Source: Wurfbainia villosa (Eukaryota > Streptophyta > Magnoliopsida > Zingiberales > Zingiberaceae). Taken from it: a stretch of DNA of 64,000 bases. Numbering within the stretch: position 1 is the stretch's first letter; the number at the start of each line of letters is the position of its first letter. Positions 47,311 through 57,553 of the stretch are shown here, piece after piece. The translations under genes were made by a program, and so were the position numbers. The notes below the pieces were generated by a model. It did not search any database. It was not told the origin of the DNA and saw only the letters and a list, made by a program, of their open reading frames with translations. The stretch lies in contig CM045998.1 of assembly GCA_025175895.1 (NCBI GenBank), forward strand, positions 62,001-126,000, in the 5' to 3' direction.

Positions 47311-47720
47311 AGCGGCGACGATGTTGAGGTTGCCGTCGATCGTCGTCTGCCATAATATGAGCGACCATCCTGTTGACGGTAGCCATTGGCGGTGCCGGGG
47401 CGGCTACGTCGAGGAGGCCATAATCTGCTACAATTTTAGCGGCGATCCAGTCGATCGATGACCGCCGATATCGGCGTCGCAGGGGGGGCGGCGCCGCGAG
47501 GGGTGTCAAACGTTAGGGGCCATATGGGAACATCAGCAGTGGAAGCGGCGACGTGAACTTCCTCACTGGATCGAACGGTAACGACTGCCGACGGTGGAGG
47601 AGCATAAGAAGAGGAAGGATTCTTATCGTCGCCGGAGCCAATTGAAACGGAGGAATCATAGTTACAACCGCCAGAGACGCCGAGCTTGAGCATTGGGACG
47701 GTGTCCTTGAAGTCGGCCAT
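47311..47720 (-). pseudogene. MADFKD-family copy 3, fused to the VQ tail
   Basis: Met at 47720 (MADFKDTVPMLKLGV...), GGCNYDSSVSIGSG, a Ser/Pro-rich stretch, then frame changes near 47450 and 47335 before VNRMVAHIMADDD and the junction to VQ-tail sequence near 47310. It contains the empty site (attggcgg, 47385-47392) for the hAT element of copy 2. Confidence 0.55.
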
Positions 47721-48315
47721 GGCTGTTTTGACAACTTTCGACGGCCTCTGGTTGATTATTGAGTTTGCCGTCGGCCGTCAGCCGTCAGCCGTCAGCCGTC
47801 GGCCGATCGGCGTCCGATGGAGGCAGCTTCCGTCGGCAAGGAAAAAACCTTGATTTTTTTATTATTTGAAATTTTACCATTTTTAAAAAATATCTTTTAA
47901 AACTTATGAGATTAAAATAAAAGTTATTCTATATTTTATAATTCTGAATTTTTCTCACACCCAATTTTAAATTTAATGTTAATAAACATGAATTTAAATT
48001 TTAAAATTCAGACTGATTCTTTATTTAGCTTTGATATTTTAAATTTTTAGGGTTTCCAACGAGAAGAAAAAGATTGACGAAACTAAAAATATAGATAATT
48101 TTTATTTAAAATTTAATGCTGAATTTAATAAAAATAATGGAGTAAAAATTTTGTAATTCTTAATGGTGATTAAATATTTCATAATAATAATTCGACATCT
48201 AAACATTGTCTAATGTATATTTAACGAATAATAATTTGAGGAATTATATTTTTCTTTTTTAACTCACAATAATCAAAAGTCTCTATAATAATCTAATTTA
48301 TATAATTGATCTGCT

Positions 48316-48745
48316 GAGCGTCGTTTCGTTGTCCAACTCTGTGCGATGAGAAAATGCATAGTAATTATGCACTCGATGCCAACGAAAGACCGGATTCTAG
48401 CCACGATTCGGTTGGAATTTAACGACGGTCTAGTCTCGATCCGGCTTGCACCGGAATCCGACCGCGATCCGATCGAAATCCGATCACGATCCGATTGACA
48501 CCGGAGTCTGATCGGAATCTAGCCGCGATCCAATCGACATCGAAATCCAATCGAAATCCAATCACGATCCGACTGACGTCGGAGTCCGACCGAATCGCAT
48601 CCGATCGGCGCCCACAACCGTGAAAGCTTGTGCAGAAGAAAGACTGTGCATTCTTTATTACTGTGCAATCGCGATTTGATCGGACGGTGAAGATGTTGTT
48701 ACGTATGAGTCGCGCAGTACAAGACACGCAACAAATCAAAATTGT
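48316..48745. mobile_element. Insertion with CGATCCGATC-type repeats
   Basis: Interrupts the spacer that is continuous at 28910-28945. The ends ttgatctgctgagcg and, reverse-complemented, ttgatttgttgcgtg look like weak inverted repeats. The middle repeats aatccgatcacgatccgat-like words of about 20-50 bases. A 106-codon minus frame through it is repeat-driven. Confidence 0.5.
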
Positions 48746-49043
48746 AGTAAATGAATCAAACTCTTAGTTTAAAGACAACATTAAACTTCAATATATATAA
48801 AATATTTACACAAATGATTGAATAAAATTGTGAGTATCTTTAACTCAATTAAAATTTTTACTATGTGGAACATTTTATCATATGATTCTCCTCGTAAGTA
48901 ATTAAAAAGAGGTTTAATTAAGGTCTAGTAGAGTTTATTTGTTCAAATTAATGAACTAGTTCTTAAAATTGGACCCATGAGATGCTTTATTTACTCTTCT
49001 TAAATAGTCGACTACTCCAAATATATAGTTCGATAGACACAAC

Positions 49044-49425
49044 TTAACATTGATGAAGAGGATGAGCATTGCATCGACAAGCATTGCCTATCTCAATGCC
49101 ACCGAACTCGCACCGGCCTCCATTTCGACATCCCTCATAGTGGCAAACATCCATACAAGCCTTGTTGGCAGAAGCATCCCCGGGCTCGCATGCCTCCACG
49201 GGGATCATATGGCAGCATCGGTTTCCCCCCGACGACGCGGGATAATCAACCCACTCGCTCTCTTAACATTCACAAGTTCATAAACATGTCAATCGAGTAT
49301 CCAATTCTCTTCGACTAAAACTGTAATTAAACACACTCACCCGTCATTGGCAGCCGACATAGAAGATGCAAGACTACTAGAACCTTAGCCGCCGCGATGA
49401 GTCTCCGCTTTCGACCGGCGAGCAT
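49044..49425 (-). CDS. Defensin-like secreted cysteine-rich peptide, two exons
   Basis: Exon 1 49341-49425 (85 nt), intron 49262-49340 (79 nt, GTGAGT...TTAAG), exon 2 49044-49261 (218 nt): 303 nt, 100 residues and a stop. The N-terminus has basic residues and a hydrophobic core (AKVLVVLHLLCRL), a typical signal peptide, so the product should be secreted. The mature part has ten Cys at about 44, 45, 53, 64, 68, 73, 79, 90, 92 and 100. The C-x3-C (64/68) and C-x-C (90/92) pairs with a GxC (GRC, 77-79) fit the cysteine-stabilised alpha-beta fold of plant defensin-like proteins. An intron at the end of the signal peptide is also typical. Such peptides act in antimicrobial defence or pollen/pistil signalling; the exact role is unknown. 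The paralogue at 39000-40037 is decayed. An out-of-frame ATG at about 49440 lies upstream. Confidence 0.8.
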
Positions 49426-49460
49426 TGTGCGACGAACATGGATGAGTTATGTACTGAGGG

Positions 49461-49470
49461 GATATATAAG
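49461..49470 (-). promoter_or_regulatory. Possible TATA box of the defensin-like gene
   Basis: Minus strand CTTATATATC, 36-45 bases before the start Met. It is conserved near 40058-40067 beside the paralogue. The spacing would give a very short leader, so it may not be the true promoter. Confidence 0.4.
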
Positions 49471-49959
49471 GATGAGGAGATTGAGAGCACTAGAGTTTGT
49501 TGCTATCTTTTTCATTATTATTTTTTGTTCTCAGTCAAATAAATTGAAAAAGGAAAGAAAGAAAGAGATGAAGAGATAAGAAGATAAAAGATGCCAATTG
49601 TTTTCCACGATGAGGATTGTGGTGAAGATGAAACATGTTTAAAGTGTGTCCCAGTTGAGTTGCTTGAGAGACAGTGGACAGTAGTGGTTTAGTAGAAAGG
49701 CATATGCAAAAGTGAGAATGAATAAGAAAGTTGAAGAGCTTCCAATAAGTAAGTGTAGACGTGATTAGACAACTTTACAGTCTATCTCTTCTCTAGATTT
49801 GATCTAGCGATAAGTTTTTTTTTTGTTTTTTTATTTTTGTTACATTTTGGATGGTCTTGCTTATCAACCAATGTGGCCCCCATCTGTCATTGTCAGTTTA
49901 GTTTTTATTTTATTATCATCGAGTATCCTTAAAAAAAAAGTTTTTGTTATGCAGAGCGA

Positions 49960-50580
49960 CGCATGCTGTACGATTCGTGTATATTATATTAATTTTCATA
50001 GAGCTTTGGTTCGTCTCGAGCATTCATTTTTTTCATGCTTGATCAAGTATAGTAAATAGAATACATTGTGTATTTTCTATTGGAGCTCGATAATTGCTCG
50101 ACAGCTACTCGACATTACTGTCGATGGTCGAACCACGACTGGATTGAAATCGAAATCGATCGTAATTTGATCAGATTTCAATCACAATCTGACCGTAGTT
50201 TTGTCGGACTCTGGTCCCGATTCGATCGCAGTCAAATTTTAACCGTAATTCGATCGGATTCCGATTGCAATCTGATCAGAATATGCCATAATTGTGGTCG
50301 CCATCGCTGTGAACATTAGAGGCCACAATTCGATCGGATTCCGACTGCAATTCTATCGGAATTCGATCGTAGTCCAGTCGATTGATTAGCTAATCGACAA
50401 CGACGACGTCGATGGCGACCCTAATGGATTCAAAGATTGATTATAGTGTGCACTCGGAGAAGAACGTCATCGGACGATAAATACCGTACATTTTTCATTT
50501 ATTGTGCAATTCCATCTAAACGAATGGATGAGATTGCATCGCTCACGCGACGTGCACCGACTGACGTTCAATGTGTCAGA
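49960..50580. other. Region of CGATCGGATTCCGA-type repeats
   Basis: Repeated 'aattcgatcggattccgattgcaatc' words, like the middle of 48316-48745. Both also share a 'gtgcaatt/gtgcaatc' stretch near the right end. Probably a second, larger element of the same kind; its ends were not defined. Confidence 0.4.
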
Positions 50581-50599
50581 ACTCCTTCAAAATAATTGA

Positions 50600-51235
50600 T
50601 GCGGTGAAGAAGATCTGTTCACTTCCTTTCGATGCGATGAAGCATGAAAGAAGCTTCGGGTGTTCTCTCCGGCCGTAACAGTAAAGATGAAAGAGTAAAG
50701 CAGATAAATGCAAATCAACACAGACAATAAAACCAAGACACAGGATGTAACGTGGTTCGGAATAAGGATTCCTACTCCACGGATGTGAGCTCTCCCACCG
50801 GATACAGTATCAAAGCACTTTTACTATGAATGTCCCCCTTCGCGGAAAGGAAACTTCCGGAGGTGGAGGAGAAAACCTCTTACAGTTAAATCAAGATACA
50901 AGAAAGAGTACACGAAAGGTGAAGATCACTACTCTCCTTCTCCGGTGAAGTGATAGTTCTCCTTCTCTCAATGCGTCTTTGTTTCTTGCTGGTTGGAATA
51001 ATGCGGATCTCCCTTCTTCTGTCCTCCCCCTCCCTTTTATTCTCCTCCTCTGATCTGTTGTTGTCTCGCAAGCTTTCCCCATCGTACACGTGACCACCAT
51101 GTTCACCTGAAGAATAATTCTGTTACAGATACGAGGAATGAAGGCTCCTCGAAATATTGTATGGGGACCCCCCGCGTCCGTTGTATAACATCTTCTCATC
51201 TACATTTTGGGAAATAGGCTAGCCTGTCCCTTTCA
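50600..51235. repeat. LTR-like sequence related to LTRs A and B
   Basis: Contains 'gtaacgtggttcgg', 'ttcctactccacgga' and 'ggaggtggagga' in the same order as LTRs A and B, and reads as an LTR fragment in the same orientation. Termini were not defined. Confidence 0.5.
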
Positions 51236-51821
51236 ACCATTGCCCTTTGGTGAAACTAATCTAGACTTATAGCTCACATGTGGCATGACCTTTGGGCTCT
51301 TCAGCGGCCTGAACTGACTCCCCTTCTTTCTGCATCAAACTACTTCCGAACTGACCAGGTTGAGTCGATTCTCATCCGTCCCATATGCTCCTAGGCCCTC
51401 TAAGCCGAACCGATTTTCGTTTGTCTTATAGCGAAGCGACCTCCACTCTTGCTTCGCCGTGTCAATTACCTCAACTGGTCCTTCCGTTCCAATTATTTCA
51501 AACAATCGCGCCCGAACCGTTCTTCCTTTCTTTCTTCGCCGAACCGATTATTTGGTTCGGATAATGTCTTACATGCGAGCCCTCTTACCTGGTTCACAGA
51601 GAAAAGGTAACAACAGTATCATTAGTCAACCCCCAAAAATAGTCAAGCGAAGTCATAAGCTTGACTTTCCAAATGTATAAAGTCTCTACTCCCTCCTTTG
51701 CTCACTAATTCAAATTCACTCTCCTCTTACAGCCTCACCTTATATATTTGAGGCAGCCTAATGGGCCCATGGGCCCCGCTTCTCACTTTCCTTTTGTATA
51801 GTTGAACCGTTGCGCAAAACC

Positions 51822-51831
51822 CTATATAAAT
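51822..51831 (+). promoter_or_regulatory. TATA box upstream of the gypsy-type gag-like gene
   Basis: ctatataaat followed by a pyrimidine-rich leader, about 35 bases before the first Met at 51863. Confidence 0.5.
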
Positions 51832-51862
51832 CTCCTCCTCTTCCTCTTATGTATGACTTAGC

Positions 51863-52399
51863 GTGCCTAACAATCCTGTCCTTTCCGCTTCTTCCCTCCA
51901 GCGGTTTCCTCCGGTGGCATTTCAGCGACCCAGCCTTTCCTTTTCCACACATTTCTTCTTCAACCCTCAAGTAAGTGTTCTACCTTGTTTTATACCTATG
52001 ACCCCTAAGACTACTACCTCGCCTCCCTGGTATGAGCACACCATCACACAACTAAGTTGCGACCATTATTTCTTTAACCTTAAAGATCAGTTCATAGACC
52101 CTTCCATAAAATATTGTTTCACTACCAAGACTCACCGACTACACTGTCCTCCTCCCGGTCTGACCTGCTTCTTTTCCGAACAGTTCCTTAATGGCTTGTT
52201 TCTACCTACGCCTTCCCTCTATCTAGAAATCTTAGATTTTTACGGGCTGCCTCTAAACCAATTTACCCCCAATTCTTTTCGTATTTTATCGGGGGCTATT
52301 ATAGTATTTCAACACCTAAATCTCCCTTTATCCCCTCAAATATTCCACCGCTTCTTCCAATTAAAATCCTCTAAGGCAGACCTTTTTTTACCTTTCTAG
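51863..52399 (+). pseudogene. 'Putative gypsy type transposon' domain, first part
   Basis: An open frame of 178 codons. The central part (FLNGLFLPTPSLYLEILDFYG, then PNSFRILSGAIIVFQHL and FHRFFQLK) fits the domain Pfam names 'putative gypsy type transposon', found at the N-terminus of gag-like proteins of certain plant LTR elements. After the stop, about 52400-52690 still shows related protein fragments in shifted frames, so the gene is broken here. Confidence 0.65.
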
Positions 52400-52764
52400 C
52401 CGCACGGACTGTCAATTCTTAATGAATATACCTACTTCCCATAAAGGACGGGAAGAATTGTATTTCTTTGTTCAGCTTTCAGTACCTCTACCCCACTCGG
52501 ACACCTGAAAGCTAGAACTCCCTGAATTACCTTCTTTCCGTGAAATGAAAACCCGATGTCCTTTCTCAGAGGTTTATAAAGTACTGGGAGAATCCCATTA
52601 TTGCTCAAACCACCTAATGAAAACCCCTCTCCTAAGTCACTTCAGGTTGTCTCCTTTCCCTTCAATGGTCTCGACCGCCATAGGTAGGATGACATCCACA
52701 CTTTAATATAGCTTCTTATTTATATCGGTCATCTTCCTTATCAACGAATTTTGCAGATAACCTA

Positions 52765-54223
52765 ATGCAGGAAGCTCTGGTAAAGGGAGAAGAGATCGAG
52801 GCCGCCAAGAAGAAGAAAACCTCTACTAAGCAAGGTAAGTTCATGGCAGTCCCTTCTTCCCCTCGGAAAAGATTGCGGTTGATTAAGGAAGGAGCTCCCA
52901 GCTCATCATTTCCTCCCTCATCCTCTTCTGATCAATATGAATCTCTACCTCTAACCATCTATGAACTGAGGACGAGGGATACTACCTTATTCGCCCCATC
53001 ATCTTCTCCTCAAGGGAGAGATTCTCCTTCCCATTCTCCCGTTTCATCCTCCCTTCACCGTGATTCTCCCACACCTTCCCGAACCGAATCCGTCTCAATC
53101 CCTATTCCCTCCGAAACACATACCTCTCCCGCTCCTCTCCAGAGAGCAGGTCCCGCTCTTCCTTCGAAGGGTGGAGATCTTCCCCTCTCGAGCCCTTCAA
53201 TGGCTACACTGGGGTCCCAGCTGAAGATCCGTCACCTTTTAGAGGTGAAGTTTTTCAACCAATCAGGCATACAAGGCCCTTGCGACCAAGTGAGCAAACT
53301 GTTAGCTGAGATAATTACTTTCCCTTTTTACCTTCAGTATATATATACATATATATACAACTATATGTCAACACTTGATGATTGCATTCTCTTTTCTTCA
53401 GGCCTCGGCCAAGCATAAAAAAATGATATCCCAAATAGCCCAATTTCAGTCCAACGTGGAGACGCGCCACTTTGCTTCCTTGGCACACCAAAAGCAGATC
53501 ACTCAGCAAATGAGCAAGAAGGAGCAAAAAGAATCAGAACTGAGGGGTCAATGTGAAGACTCCATGACGCAATTAGCCTTGGTTCAGAGTGAAAAGGAGG
53601 AGCTTCAACGAAAAAATGAAGACCTCAAACAACAAATCTTCCTGTAGTCCAGCGAGCTTCAGCAGGTGGATCTTCTCACCCATGAATTAACAGGGTATAA
53701 AAGATAGCTTGGGGATGCCATTATTCAAGCTGTTGATTCTTCAACTACAATTCAGCAGCTTCGACAAGAACGCCAGCAGCTTCGGCAAGAACGCTAAGCA
53801 TGGGAGGTCACCCAAAAGTCTTGTTTAGAGAAGTGTCAAGAACTCTCTTCAATGGTGGCTACCCTTCCTCAAGCCCTATCGGTCGTGGCTCGGCAGCAAA
53901 CAGAACTTCATCGAGAATACTTCGAGGCTCTTTCGGCTCTGGGTCAGCGAGCCATAAAAGCAACAATTGAGAAAGATGTCATGGCAACCCAACTAGTCAC
54001 GTGTCAAGCTCAACTAGTTAGTTGTCAGTCTCAACTGAAGGAGCAAGAGGCTGACCTGAAGGGGCGGTATGTCAAGAAAGGGGTAGATTTATTCATACTG
54101 GGCTTTGACGGGTCCTCAACTTTAAATGTTGAACGAGGATATCCACCTCCCCGCACAGACACCAGCTATATGAACCCTATTGATGCGTTAGCTAAATGCC
54201 CCCCAGAGCTCTTTGAATTGTAA
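52765..54223 (+). pseudogene. Gag-like protein, Ser/Pro-rich linker and coiled coil, three in-frame stops
   Basis: Likely a later exon of the same gene as 51863-52399; an acceptor-like tttgcag ends at 52755. The frame runs 52765-53289, then an intron 53290-53401 (GTGAGC...TTCTTCAG, phase 0), then 53402-54223. The first part is basic (KKKKTSTKQ, RKRLRL) and Ser/Pro-rich; the second is a long Gln/Glu/Leu coiled coil. The frame after the intron is kept to 54223 except for three stops at about 53645 (TAG), 53704 (TAG) and 53796 (TAA), each one C-to-T change from a Gln codon. The end (DLFILGFDGSSTLNV...PPELFEL) is unrecognised. Confidence 0.65.
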
Positions 54224-54649
54224 TTCATCATGTCTCACTCCTTGTACTGACTATCTTTTCGCTGCTAAAGAATGTTTATATTGGCACGACTTCTCGTTAC
54301 TCTTCGTCTATGTCTTGGTACGGGTCGGGAATTTTAGGTTGGTTCTGTGCTCCCTTCTTTTTTGCAATTGTGCCCCATCTCCCGTCTCACATGGAACAAT
54401 TACATTCTTCGCTCGAGGACCCCGTTGGAAGGTCCCAGATGATCTTTTTCATGCCCGACCCAATTTTGGCTCGATTAAAGATTGGGTTACTTCGGTCTCT
54501 TGATCTTCTTCGTCTACCTTGCTGCTTCGGAAATGATATATTGACAAGTACCTATGCCGATGTCATTATGATATTAGTCTCTTCATCTTCTTCTCCTTCC
54601 CGAGAACGAATGCAGTTCTTCTTCCCTCGACTATAAATTATCATTCACC

Positions 54650-55141
54650 ATGTCTTCGTCCTTCTATCTCACTCTCATGGCTTCGGCGGAGCACCTCATT
54701 GAGATTTCTTCAGATTCTGACTCTTTTGAGCTGCAAGACTGGGCCACTGAAGACTCAGAGGAATCTGAGACACGTTCGACGACAACCTCGGCCTTTCGCC
54801 CCCCTCCTTTTCCACCCTTAACCATTGTTCCATCCCCTCTGGCAAGGAGGTCCTTCCAAGCACCCTTCTCCTCCTTCCATAACAGGGTATGGAACCCTCC
54901 CTTGACGTGGGAATACACAGTAGGAGATCCCCAGACCAGTGCTGAACTTCCTCCACTTCCGTCGGCCCTGGCATTCGTTCCAGTCTCTCCGGCGAGGATT
55001 CATCCATCCTCTTTTGATGAAGCTCCACAAGAAATTCCTTCAGTTCAAGGTGATCTTTACAGAGTTGTCTTGGCGCCTTCTCCTCCGGAGGACCCTTCTA
55101 ACGATCCTCCTGTTAAGGATAACCCTAAAAAACTTGTATAA
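54650..55141 (+). CDS. Small unrecognised ORF, acidic and Pro-rich
   Basis: 163 codons. An acidic Ser/Asp/Glu stretch (IEISSDSDSFELQDW) near residues 17-31 is followed by a Pro-rich middle. No known domain is seen. A TATA-like gactataaatt lies directly upstream, but too close (about 15 bases) to act alone. It lies downstream of and collinear with the gag-like gene, so it is probably part of the same mobile unit. Confidence 0.35.
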   Translation: MSSSFYLTLMASAEHLIEISSDSDSFELQDWATEDSEESETRSTTTSAFRPPPFPPLTIVPSPLARRSFQAPFSSFHNRVWNPPLTWEYTVGDPQTSAELPPLPSALAFVPVSPARIHPSSFDEAPQEIPSVQGDLYRVVLAPSPPEDPSNDPPVKDNPKKLV

Positions 55142-55480
55142 GGGTTATCCTAAAGGATGTAAATATAATTGAAAATATTAATACAGAGGGTACTGAGACT
55201 TCTCTTTGTCATTTTCCTATAAATGTAAGACAACTGTCACCAAAAAAGACTGTCATCCCGTCTGAACATGCTTCCCCTTACTGCTTTCGAGGAATTTAAG
55301 TTGTCCTTCCCGAAGTTATTGCGCTATTAATTTCCATCCACTACCTTTACGTTTCTCCTTCTTTACTAGCATTTAGTATTTTACCTTCTCCATGAGTTAA
55401 TGCACCTTCTTCCTTCGTCGTTATAAGGACCTCGAACCTTCGCCGCTTAACCTTCATCTTCTCTTTTTCTTCTCCCCGTC

Positions 55481-55759
55481 ATGGAAGAAACTTCTGAACA
55501 GGGTAGCAGTTCTTGTCCTCTCGAGGGAAAAACTGAAGAACAACGTTATATCGCCAACCTGGAGGAGCAAGTGACATATCTACAGCGGCGCTTGAGGGAA
55601 GCTTCCACTAGCAACTACTCTTTGCATCAACAACTAGCAGTGTCCCAGAAGGATCTATCTAAGCACATCTTCATACAACAATCTTACCTTCGGCAGCTAC
55701 GACATCAACCCCAACCGTGCAAAGAAGCTCCGTCAGTTCCTCCCAACAAAGAACTGTAA
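55481..55759 (+). CDS. Small coiled-coil ORF
   Basis: 92 codons: IANLEEQVTYLQRRLREAST gives a heptad-like coiled coil, followed by a Gln-rich and basic tail. A TATA-like gttataagg lies about 60 bases upstream. It resembles in style the coiled-coil part of the upstream gene. Family unknown. Confidence 0.35.
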   Translation: MEETSEQGSSSCPLEGKTEEQRYIANLEEQVTYLQRRLREASTSNYSLHQQLAVSQKDLSKHIFIQQSYLRQLRHQPQPCKEAPSVPPNKEL

Positions 55760-55984
55760 CACTCTATATATAAGGGTTTCTTTTGTTATTTTCTTCTTGT
55801 GAAGGAATTATAATATGTAACCTTTCCAAAATAATGAACTTTCTGTAATGCAAGCCTTCACCTCTACTTTTCCCGCTTATCTTCTTCTTCCAATATTTCT
55901 CGACCTATATCAAATTCTATCTTCCTCGTATGAAAATCAAATAAATGTACCGCCTCTTCACCCTTTCACGGCACAGAGAACATA

Positions 55985-57395
55985 TATACCCCCGTACGAA
56001 AATAAAATAATATATAGTTGAGGAATGACTCAACTCTTCCGTTTCACGGGGGTAAAATAATATGCAGTTGAGAAATAAACTCAACTCTTTTGTTCTGCCA
56101 CCGCACGGGGATAAAAATATATAGTTGAGGAATAAACTCAACTCTTCCGTTCCACCACTGTACGGGGAAAAATAATATATAGTTGAGGAATGACTCAACT
56201 CTTCCGTTTCAAGGGGATAAAATAACATGCAGTTGAGAAATAAACTCAACTCTTCCGTTCCACCACCGCACGGGGATAAAATAATATATAGTTGAGGAAT
56301 AAACTCAACTCTTCCGTTCCACCACCGCACGGGGATAAAATAATATATAGTTGAGGAATAAACTCAACTCTTCCGTTCCACCATCGCACGGGAAAAAATA
56401 ATATATAGTTGAGGAATGACTCAACTCTTCCATTTCATGGGGATAAAATAATATGCAGTTGAGAAATAAACTCAACTCTTCCGTTCCGCCACCACATGGG
56501 GATAAAATAATATATAGTTGAGGAATAAACTCAACTCTTCCGTTCCACCACCGCACGGGAAAAAATAATATATAGTTGAGGAATAACTCAACTCTTCCGT
56601 TTCACGGGGATAAAATAATATGCAGTTGAGAAATAAACTCAACTCTTCCGTTCCGCCACCACACGGGGATAAAATAATATATAATTGAGAAATAAACTCA
56701 ACTCTTCCGTTCCACCACCGCACGGGGTAAAATAATATATAGTTGAGGAATGACTCAACTCTTCCGTTTCACGGGAATAAAATAATATGCAGTTGAGAAA
56801 TAAACTCAACTCTTCCGTTCTGCCACCGCACGGGGATAAAATAATATATAGTTGAGGAATGACTCAACTCTTCCATTTCAAGGGGATAAAATAATATGCA
56901 GTTGAAAAATAAACTCAACTCTTCCGTTTCGCCACCGCACGGAGAAAAATAATATATAGTTGAGGAATGACTCAATTCTTCCATTTCACGGGGATAAAAT
57001 AATATGCAGTTGAGAAATAAACTCAACTCTTCCGTTCCACCACCGCACGGGGATAAAATAATATATAGTTGAGGAATGACTAAACTCTTCCGTTTCACGG
57101 GGATAAAATAATATGTAGTTGAGAAATAAACTCAACTCTTCCGTTCCGCCACCGCACGGGGATAAAATAATATATAGTTGAGGAATAAACTCAACTCTTC
57201 CATTCCACCACCGCACGGGGAAAAATAATATATAGTTGAGGAATGACTCAACTCTTCTGTCTCACGGGGATAAAATAATATGAAATTGAGAAATAAACTC
57301 AACTCTTCCGTTCCGCCACCGCACGAGGATAAAATAATATATAGTTGAGAAATACGCTCAACTCTTCCGTTCCGCCACCACACGGGGATAAAAAT
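55985..57395. repeat. Hairpin minisatellite, about 50/59-bp alternating units
   Basis: About 25 units of two forms: one of about 59 bases ending 'cgttccaccaccgcacgg' and one of about 50 ending 'ccgtttcacgg'. Each unit carries GTTGAG-n7-CTCAAC, a six-base inverted repeat. Minus-strand open frames of up to 137 codons with repeated 'TEELSLFLN' follow from the repeat and are not genes. Confidence 0.9.
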
Positions 57396-57553
57396 AATAG
57401 AGACCAAGGTCTTCTGTATAAAGAGTGCACTGCTTTCATGCCGCTATTCTTTCTTCCTTCATCTTGAGGGTGAACATCCTCATCCATCCTCTTATATGAA
57501 AGCAAGGGTTTTAATAAATAACGGGTCATTAGAGGAATAAATCATCATTTTTC
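57396..57553. other. Short unique stretch before element B
   Basis: No repeat and no gene recognised. Confidence 0.4.

Noticed and set aside
55917..57529. Minus-strand ORFs with repeated 'TEELSLFLN' blocks
   Set aside because: They are translations of the minisatellite, switch frames between units, and have no flanking gene structure.
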